In this document: piece after piece, positions 7,393 to 11,510 of the stretch
Layout of the letters: the number at the start of each line of letters is the position of its first letter
Position numbering within the stretch: the first letter of the stretch is position 1
NCBI GenBank assembly: GCA_023246995.1
Contig: JAHFHI010000012.1
Location: 1-11,510, forward strand
Length of the DNA stretch: 11,510 nt
Reading direction: 5' to 3'
From: Candidatus Omnitrophota bacterium
GTDB taxonomy: Bacteria; Omnitrophota; Omnitrophia; Omnitrophales; Aquincolibacteriaceae
The notes under the pieces: model-generated
Told to the model about the DNA's origin: nothing
Databases searched by the model: none
The model's input: only the letters and a program-made list of their open reading frames with translations
Made by a program: the position numbers and the translations under genes

Positions 7393-8292
7393 TTAAATTC
7401 CGATCAGGGCCGCGCCGATCACCCCGGCTGAATCCCCCAGTTTATTTTTTACAATCGGTGTTTCAAGGCTGTCGCTGAAGATAAATTTTCGCACCCAATC
7501 GGTGCCGGCGGCATAAAGTTCTTCAATATTGGAAAGCCCGCCCCCGAGCACCACGATGTCAGGGTCAAGCACATGGATCAAATTTGCAAGCCCCCGGCCA
7601 AAATTTTTAAAAAACTCCTCCATGACGGATCCCGCGTCCGCCTCGCCCTTGCGGAACCGGCTCACGATCGCTTCAGCCGTGACGGATTCGCCGAAGCGGT
7701 CCTTGTAACTTCTTTCAAGTCCTCCCCCGCTCACAAATGTCTCGACACAGCCCCTCGAGCCGCAGTAGCAGAGCGGCCCGGCAGGATCGATCGCCATATG
7801 GCCCCATTCCCCGGCAATGTCCTGCAGCCCCGTGATCACGGCGCCCCGCTCCACAATCCCGCCCCCGCATCCGGTGCCCATAATCACCCCAAAAACCCGA
7901 TCCCTGCCGCGGCCCGCGCCCATCACAGCCTCGGCTTGGGCGAAACAATTGGCGTCGTTTTGCAAAGCAAATTTTCGTCCCAGTATTTTTTCAAGATCGC
8001 TTTTAAGCGGTTGCCCGTTCATACAAACGGAATTGGAATTTTTCAAAAGGCCCGTGCGCCGCGAAAGCGCGCCCGGAGTGGCGATGCCAAGAGTGTGCCC
8101 GCTGCCGGGCGGAATTTTAGCGCAGAGATCCTTATACAGATCCGCGATTTTTTCTAAAATAGCCTCATAGCCCTTTTCGCGCTCGGTCGCGAGACGCTTC
8201 CGAACGACTTCTTGATGGTCCGGAGCCATGACCCGGCCTTCAATTTTCGTCCCGCCAAGATCAATGCCTATCTGAAAATTTTCACGACTCAT
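7393..8292 (-). CDS. ROK-family sugar kinase, Mak-like (fructokinase or related hexose kinase)
   Basis: A 299-residue cytoplasmic ATP-dependent hexose kinase. It has the phosphate-binding DLGGTK (11-16), the catalytic Asp in NDANCFAQAEA (D113), GTGCGGG (139-145) and the ROK zinc site: H165 in GEWGHMAID with C175, C177 and C182 of CYCGSRGC. The stretches NSNSVCMNGQPLKSDL, ETFVSGGG, LDPDIVVLGGGLSN and LETPIVKNKLGDSAG follow E. coli Mak (fructokinase) closely and NagK less closely, as recalled without alignment. The frame extends 18 codons further upstream, but ATG 8292 is preferred: GGAAG lies 7 bases before it and the fold starts at QIGIDLGGTK. It is the first gene of a minus-strand run with the Nudix hydrolase and the membrane protein. 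The sugar substrate is not certain. Confidence 0.93.
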   Translation of the reverse strand: MSRENFQIGIDLGGTKIEGRVMAPDHQEVVRKRLATEREKGYEAILEKIADLYKDLCAKIPPGSGHTLGIATPGALSRRTGLLKNSNSVCMNGQPLKSDLEKILGRKFALQNDANCFAQAEAVMGAGRGRDRVFGVIMGTGCGGGIVERGAVITGLQDIAGEWGHMAIDPAGPLCYCGSRGCVETFVSGGGLERSYKDRFGESVTAEAIVSRFRKGEADAGSVMEEFFKNFGRGLANLIHVLDPDIVVLGGGLSNIEELYAAGTDWVRKFIFSDSLETPIVKNKLGDSAGVIGAALIGI

Positions 8293-8403
8293 GTTTCGCT
8301 TCCAAATTTCCTCATGATGGTTTCCCTCTGCCCAAGCTTGGCGCATGAGGCGCTCTTAATGTCTACTCCGATTTTTTTCACTCGGGGAGGCGGCTTGTTT
8401 TTC

Positions 8404-8437
8404 CCCTCACCCCGACATCTCCCCAAAGGAGCGAGGG
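8404..8437. repeat. Bulged hairpin in the 8293-8577 spacer
   Basis: Outer arms CCCTC (8404-8408) and GAGGG (8433-8437) enclose inner arms CTCC (8419-8422) and GGAG (8428-8431) with loop CCAAA. It is in the 285-base divergent gap between the ROK kinase and the membrane protein at 8578. It resembles the common CCCTC...GAGGG type of dispersed palindromic repeat in many genomes. The rest of the gap shows a CCAAGCTTGG palindrome (8332-8341) near the ROK start and an AT-richer stretch before 8578, but no convincing promoter pair. Confidence 0.4.
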
Positions 8438-8476
8438 TAAAGTGCCGACTCAACCCCTTAAGCATTCACTCCTTCT

Positions 8477-8493
8477 CCCTTTTTAAATAAGGG
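8477..8493. repeat. CCCTT-N7-AAGGG hairpin
   Basis: Five-base perfect stem CCCTT (8477-8481) and AAGGG (8489-8493) with a seven-base AT loop. It has the same C-run-TT, seven-base loop, AA-G-run plan as the hairpin at 6867-6889, and both are bordered by CCTTC words. Together with 8404-8437 it may be one degraded repeat copy about 90 bases long. Confidence 0.4.
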
Positions 8494-8577
8494 GAAATCC
8501 GGCTGTGCCTCAAGTTTAACAAGAATCCCCCAAGGAAAAATAGCAAAATATAGCGGAAGGTTTCATTCAAAAGCGTC

Positions 8578-9258
8578 ATGGCGCAGCTCCTCACACCCCC
8601 CTTTTATTTCTACGTGATTGCGGGTAAAGTTTTACATCCCATGAGAGATTCCTTATTAAAGAAAGGTCTCCCGCTTTCCAAGCCTGACATCATGCGTTTC
8701 TTTTTTATCGGCCTTTTCCTCGCGCTTTCAATCCTTCTTATCGCCGACAAGCGCACTTGGCTCACGCCGATGACTTCCGCCCAAGCCGAGGATGCGATCC
8801 AGAATTGGAAGCTTTGGGGACTTCTTCGAGGGGCCTTTACCCCGGAGAACCCCGAGCAGAAGGAAGCTCTCATCCGGTTCATGACATCCCAGCACCGCTT
8901 TCATATCCACCGTTTCGGCGTGGGCGCGCTTCTTGGATGCTATTTGATCTGCATGGCTCTTCTTCTGCGGCGTGATTTTCAAACCGCCCGGGGTGCGGTT
9001 TTTCTCGGAACCGGCCTCAAAATCGCTCACGGGGTATTTTTTCTCGGGATGGCTTACTGGGGAAGGCATGTCTCAACATTTCTTTTCGGCGGGCCCGAGC
9101 CGCCCTTGATCGTTATGGATGAAAACGCGTTTCACTACCTGGCGGGGATCCTGCTTTCGATTCTATGCGCTGTTCTTTTCACGCGGGTCACCCCGCCCCC
9201 GGCCCTCTCTGAAATCACCGCCGAGACACTCGTCCTGGAACCGGCCCTGGTTTCCTAA
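8578..9258 (+). CDS. Unrecognised membrane protein with four predicted transmembrane helices
   Basis: 226 residues if it starts at 8578. I do not recognise the family. Hydrophobic segments lie at about 40-56, 113-131, 139-161 and 184-202. Between the first two is an approximately 55-residue polar loop ending in SQHRFHIHRFG, with H106, H109 and H111 at the edge of the second helix; H151, H164 and H186 are in or next to later helices. Such histidines could bind haem or metal, but nothing shows that they do. The ATG at 8641 (M22) is an equally plausible start, because residues 1-21 look unlike the rest and neither start has a good Shine-Dalgarno; ATG 8692 would leave little before the first helix. 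It is divergent from the ROK gene and convergent with the cyclase gene, 14 bases apart. Confidence 0.65.
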   Translation: MAQLLTPPFYFYVIAGKVLHPMRDSLLKKGLPLSKPDIMRFFFIGLFLALSILLIADKRTWLTPMTSAQAEDAIQNWKLWGLLRGAFTPENPEQKEALIRFMTSQHRFHIHRFGVGALLGCYLICMALLLRRDFQTARGAVFLGTGLKIAHGVFFLGMAYWGRHVSTFLFGGPEPPLIVMDENAFHYLAGILLSILCAVLFTRVTPPPALSEITAETLVLEPALVS

Positions 9259-9272
9259 GAGCTCCTGCTCCT

Positions 9273-10292
9273 CTAGATTTCCGGCTTCAAATCTCCACTG
9301 CACACAATCGTATCCCGGCCCCTGTGCTTGGCCGCATAGAGGGCCTTGTCGGCCGCATTAATAATCTGATCCACATCCTGAACCCCGGGAGCGGGAAAGG
9401 TCCCAACCCCCATGCTGGCCGTGGTCTTGATTGCGGCATCGCGATAATCAATCTGGAGTTCCTTGATCTTGAGGCGGATGCGCTCGGCGGCAATCATGGC
9501 TCCGGCCTGGTTTGTGACCGGAAGCACCACCAGAAACTCATCCCCCCCGTAGCGGATCGCGGTATCGATCATGCGGATCTGGGCGCGCAGGACGGACGCC
9601 ACCTGCTCGAGAAGAAGATCCCCGGCCGGATGCCCGTGTGTGTCGTTGACAACTTTCAGATGATCGACGTCGATCATCAGCACAGAAAGGGGCGTCTGAA
9701 AACGCCGGGCGCGCTCAAATTCGACAAAAATCCTTTCGCGCAGATATCCAAAATTATAGAGCCCGGTAAGCGGGTCCTTTTCCGAAAGGTCTTCCAGCAC
9801 CCGGGCCTTGACGGCAAGATCCCGGGTTTTGGCCTTGAGTCCCAAATGCACTCCCGCGCTGAAGACCGCGGCCAGAGAAAACGCCGTCACGCTCCCAATC
9901 GTCATATAAAGATAAAACCAGTGATTCATCGACCATTCCTCCAGGACCCAGGAAAATATGGCCCGGTATTCCGTGCCGAGACCTTTGATTAAGAGACTTC
10001 CGGCCGGGGCTCCGAGACCGAGAAGAATTCCGGCCCCGACATAGGCCAGAACCACCCCGGCTCCTGACTTAAAAAACGGGGCCTGCCTTTTCCTGGATTG
10101 GTAATGTTCAAGCGTCTCCAGCAGATTTTCGCATAGCTGCCGCTGCGCCGCGGCCTGCATGCGCAACTTCTCAAGTCCGGAGCGTTCCTCGGGAGGGCAC
10201 CCTTCCAGGGCCGCGGTATAAAGCCCAAAGGCCTTTTCTTCAAGGCACCACAAATATTGCGTAGACTCCAACATCCGTTTGAGCGGGTCCAT
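9273..10292 (-). CDS. Membrane diguanylate cyclase (GGDEF) with helical N-terminal domain
   Basis: A 339-residue protein that should make c-di-GMP from two GTP at the inner membrane. Residues 1-70 are helical and soluble. Two hydrophobic segments follow (about 76-104 and 126-151), then the GGDEF domain (about 165-330). The active site is intact: DPLTGLYN (173-180), metal-binding D208 in MIDVDHLKVVND, and GGDEF at 249-253. The inhibitory site is also intact: R240-x-x-D243 lies exactly five residues before GGDEF, so product feedback is expected. The domain ends with ADKALYAAKHRGRD. AAAGGAG precedes the ATG and overlaps the stop region of the small upstream gene (6-base gap), which suggests coupled translation. 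The signal sensed is unknown. Confidence 0.95.
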   Translation of the reverse strand: MDPLKRMLESTQYLWCLEEKAFGLYTAALEGCPPEERSGLEKLRMQAAAQRQLCENLLETLEHYQSRKRQAPFFKSGAGVVLAYVGAGILLGLGAPAGSLLIKGLGTEYRAIFSWVLEEWSMNHWFYLYMTIGSVTAFSLAAVFSAGVHLGLKAKTRDLAVKARVLEDLSEKDPLTGLYNFGYLRERIFVEFERARRFQTPLSVLMIDVDHLKVVNDTHGHPAGDLLLEQVASVLRAQIRMIDTAIRYGGDEFLVVLPVTNQAGAMIAAERIRLKIKELQIDYRDAAIKTTASMGVGTFPAPGVQDVDQIINAADKALYAAKHRGRDTIVCSGDLKPEI

Positions 10293-10298
10293 CGCGCG

Positions 10299-10538
10299 CT
10301 AGTCTCCTTTCTGGCGGCACCTGCGCCGCAAGTCCTTCAGACCTTCAAGCCGCGCAGAGGCATCGGACTCCAAACGCCCGAGCATCTTGCGTATCTTGAG
10401 ACGATCCTCACCGCTTGCAGACAACTCCTTCAGCGCCGCAAGCGCAACTTCCAGGCGATGCTGCCCGAGAGACCTGGCTTTTTCTTCAAAAGCCAATAAA
10501 TCCTCAATTTTTTCAAGCCATTCATTTTTTGCTTCCAT
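10299..10538 (-). CDS. Small helical protein encoded just upstream of the diguanylate cyclase
   Basis: 79 residues, almost entirely charged amphipathic helix, with no membrane segment, signal peptide or cysteine. I do not recognise the family. The segment LLAFEEKARSLGQHRLEVAL followed by a second helix resembles, in pattern, the N-terminal helices of the downstream cyclase (YLWCLEEKAFGLYTAALEGC and on), so it could be a paralogue of that input domain or a partner for it; the match is weak and judged by eye. The ATG at 10538 is chosen over that at 10544 because GGAGG ends 6 bases before the former and directly touches the latter. It is the first gene of a two-gene unit, divergent from the oxidase operon. 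Confidence 0.75.
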   Translation of the reverse strand: MEAKNEWLEKIEDLLAFEEKARSLGQHRLEVALAALKELSASGEDRLKIRKMLGRLESDASARLEGLKDLRRRCRQKGD

Positions 10539-10544
10539 CTCCAT

Positions 10545-10549
10545 CCTCC
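10545..10549 (-). promoter_or_regulatory. Ribosome binding site deciding the start of the small gene
   Basis: A perfect GGAGG on the minus strand, with six bases (ATGGAG) between it and the ATG at 10538. The more upstream ATG at 10544 follows it without any spacer and is therefore an unlikely start. Confidence 0.7.
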
Positions 10550-10555
10550 GCTAGA

Positions 10556-10561
10556 AGTATA
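10556..10561 (-). promoter_or_regulatory. Candidate -10 element of the small-gene/cyclase promoter
   Basis: TATACT on the minus strand matches five of six positions of the sigma-70 -10 consensus. No good -35 hexamer is found at 16-18 bases (the position reads CGACTT). A promoter with a good -10 and poor -35 is typical of an activator-dependent promoter, and the palindrome at 10584-10597 is centred about 29 bases upstream of this element. The start site would fall close to the GGAGG, giving a very short leader. Confidence 0.4.
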
Positions 10562-10583
10562 GCCCGCGGCTCCGCCTCAAGTC

Positions 10584-10597
10584 GTGACCCGGGTCAC
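10584..10597. promoter_or_regulatory. Perfect 14-base palindrome, Crp/Fnr-type operator candidate
   Basis: GTGACCCGGGTCAC is a perfect inverted repeat and fits the GTGA-N6-TCAC core bound by Crp-like members of the Crp/Fnr family; the flanking bases read C and A (consensus T and A). It sits in the shared region between the cyclase unit (minus) and coxB (plus). Its centre is about -41 relative to the start site implied by the minus-strand TATACT. Which protein binds is unknown, and other dimeric regulators could use the same sequence. Confidence 0.5.
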
Positions 10598-10629
10598 AGT
10601 TGGAATCATTTTCCGCTTGAAAAGCTCAA

Positions 10630-10641
10630 CGCTTAAGCGTA
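10630..10641. repeat. Perfect 12-base palindrome upstream of coxB
   Basis: ACGCTTAAGCGT is a perfect inverted repeat 56 bases before the coxB start. A related word, AACGCTAAGG, recurs at 10679-10688 just before the coxB ribosome binding site. It lies just downstream of a TTGAAA hexamer (10617-10622). It may be a second operator, or chance. Confidence 0.4.
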
Positions 10642-10644
10642 GTC

Positions 10645-10695
10645 TTATGCCTGTTTTTCTTGAAGAACTGTTTTACTTAACGCTAAGGGCATAAG
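10645..10695 (+). repeat. Inverted repeat flanking the coxB ribosome binding site
   Basis: CTTATGCC (10645-10652) is exactly complementary to GGCATAAG (10688-10695), separated by 35 bases. The right arm begins at the end of the coxB Shine-Dalgarno (TAAGGG, 10684-10689) and ends one base before the TTG start codon. In mRNA the pairing would cover the translation start, so it could reduce coxB translation; the long loop makes this uncertain. Confidence 0.35.
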
Positions 10696-10696
10696 T

Positions 10697-11458
10697 TTGA
10701 ATCCGGCGCAATCTCAATATTACGGTTGGGGCCTTCCTTTTAACGCCTCGGTTCACGGCGATAAGATCGATCTTCTGATCTACATCTTTCATGGTTTTAT
10801 GGCCGTTCTCTTTATCGGCTGGCTCACCTACCTGATTATGGCCCTTGTCCGGTTCCGCGAGCGCCCCGGGCATCGGGCTACTTATAAACTCCATCATTTT
10901 AAAGCACCGGCTTATATCGAAGTGGCCGTAGCTCTCTTCGAGGTCTTTCTTCTCGTGGGTTTCGCTTTCCCCCTTTTCCACCAGTACCGCGATGTTCTCC
11001 CGCCCGCGAATCAGTCCCTTGAGGTGCGGGTTGTTGCGGAGCAGTTTGCCTGGAATATTCATTATCCGGGCCCCGACGGGGTATTTGGAAAAACCGATCC
11101 AAAACTGATGGGCCCGACCAACCCGATCGGCCTTGATCCGAATGACCCGGCCGGCGCGGATGATTTCAAGACCATCAATCAGCTTCATATTCCGGTCGGA
11201 AAACCGGTGATCGCGCACCTTTTTTCCAAAGACGTCATCCACAGCTTTTTTCTGCCTGTCATGCGGGTGAAGCAGGACGCCATCCCCGGTCAAAAAATTA
11301 AAGTTTGGTTCGAGGCCGCTAAAACCGGAAAATTTGAAATCGCCTGCGCCCAGCTCTGCGGTTTGGGGCATTACCGTATGCGGGGCTTTTTCTTTATCGA
11401 AACCCCTGAAGAATTCGCCGCCTGGACGGCCAAAATGATGAAACCCAAAACCGTATGA
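10697..11458 (+). CDS. coxB: Cytochrome c oxidase subunit II
   Basis: Subunit II of a haem-copper oxygen reductase, 253 residues, anchored by two helices (about 26-50 and 73-94) with a periplasmic cupredoxin domain. The CuA ligands are all present: H182 in KDVIHSFFLP, then C217, C221, H225 and M228 in CAQLCGLGHYRM. The bridging position is Gln219 where most aa3 oxidases have Glu; Gln occurs in ba3-type enzymes. EQFAWNIHYPGPDG (115-128) is the aromatic patch for electron entry. A loop rich in Pro and Asp (about 132-157) is longer than in the mitochondrial type. No Cys lipobox is visible and no C-terminal cytochrome c domain is fused. The start is TTG with TAAGGG 7 bases upstream. It overlaps the next gene by 4 bases (ATGA). 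Confidence 0.95.
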   Translation: MNPAQSQYYGWGLPFNASVHGDKIDLLIYIFHGFMAVLFIGWLTYLIMALVRFRERPGHRATYKLHHFKAPAYIEVAVALFEVFLLVGFAFPLFHQYRDVLPPANQSLEVRVVAEQFAWNIHYPGPDGVFGKTDPKLMGPTNPIGLDPNDPAGADDFKTINQLHIPVGKPVIAHLFSKDVIHSFFLPVMRVKQDAIPGQKIKVWFEAAKTGKFEIACAQLCGLGHYRMRGFFFIETPEEFAAWTAKMMKPKTV

Positions 11459-11510
11459 GCCCGCACGCGCACGTCCACGATTCTTCTCACTCTCATAAAC
11501 TGCCTTTTTT
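11455..11510 (+). CDS. Start of next oxidase gene, probably cytochrome c oxidase subunit I (truncated by window)
   Basis: An ATG overlaps the coxB stop as ATGA, and the frame stays open to the right edge (18 full codons). The first residues read MSPHAHVHDSSHSHKLPF, a His-rich N-terminus of a kind often found before the first helix of bacterial oxidase subunit I. Position directly after coxB supports this. Too little sequence is present to see any catalytic residue, so the product name is inferred from context. Confidence 0.6.
   Translation, partial: MSPHAHVHDSSHSHKLPF

Noticed and set aside
7573..8157. 194-residue plus-strand open frame
   Set aside because: It lies fully antisense to the ROK kinase, whose motifs are intact; no ribosome site or domain supports it.
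8293..8346. 18-codon N-terminal extension of the ROK kinase
   Set aside because: GGAAG lies at the right distance before ATG 8292 and the ROK fold begins directly after it; the extension is unlike any ROK N-terminus.
8404..8493. CRISPR array or tandem repeats
   Set aside because: Only a few unequal short palindromes; no regular repeat-spacer spacing and no cas genes in the window.
9324..9992. 222-residue plus-strand open frame
   Set aside because: Antisense to the cyclase gene with its GGDEF motif and complete catalytic residues; a by-product of GC-rich codon use.
10673..11371. 232-residue minus-strand open frame
   Set aside because: Antisense to coxB, which has all CuA ligands; no independent support.

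Overview
The window comes from a Gram-negative-type bacterium with a moderately GC-rich chromosome. It carries a type IV pilus/type II secretion assembly ATPase, membrane-bound two-component signalling, c-di-GMP synthesis and an aerobic haem-copper oxidase. The mix of gene families would fit an uncultivated lineage such as Omnitrophota or another PVC/Nitrospirota-like group. That is an impression from gene style; no marker gene here settles it.

Layout, left to right. (1) 1-1441, minus: the N-terminal 480 residues of a GspE/PilB ATPase that runs off the left edge. Upstream of it, also minus, is a stand-alone receiver protein (1684-2058). (2) 2226-5079, plus, divergent from that receiver: a large membrane histidine kinase (HAMP, PAS, HisKA, HATPase, plus a C-terminal decayed GGDEF-like domain), followed closely by a second stand-alone receiver. 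(3) 5083-8292, minus: an apparent run of a ROK sugar kinase, a Nudix hydrolase and a 577-residue polytopic membrane protein of GT-C/PMT-like appearance. A C-rich hairpin sits between the last two. (4) 8578-9258, plus: an unrecognised four-helix membrane protein, behind a 285-base spacer with two small hairpins. (5) 9273-10538, minus: a two-gene unit of a small helical protein and a membrane diguanylate cyclase with intact active and inhibitory sites. (6) 10697 to the right edge, plus: cytochrome c oxidase subunit II (CoxB) and the first codons of the next, overlapping gene, probably subunit I.

How the parts may work together (inference). The kinase and the two receivers look like one signalling module next to a pilus/secretion motor gene. 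The ATPase N-terminus resembles the MshEN type that can bind c-di-GMP, and a competent c-di-GMP synthase lies about 8 kb away. The cyclase unit and the oxidase operon are divergent and share a 152-base control region. This region holds a perfect GTGA-N6-TCAC palindrome of Crp/Fnr type, placed at about -41 from a good -10 element reading toward the cyclase. Respiration and second-messenger synthesis may therefore share one regulator.

No CRISPR array, transposase, tRNA, rRNA or phage gene was seen. Nothing here is clearly a new system. The best leads are the shared control region, the kinase with the decayed GGDEF tail, and the small gene coupled to the cyclase.
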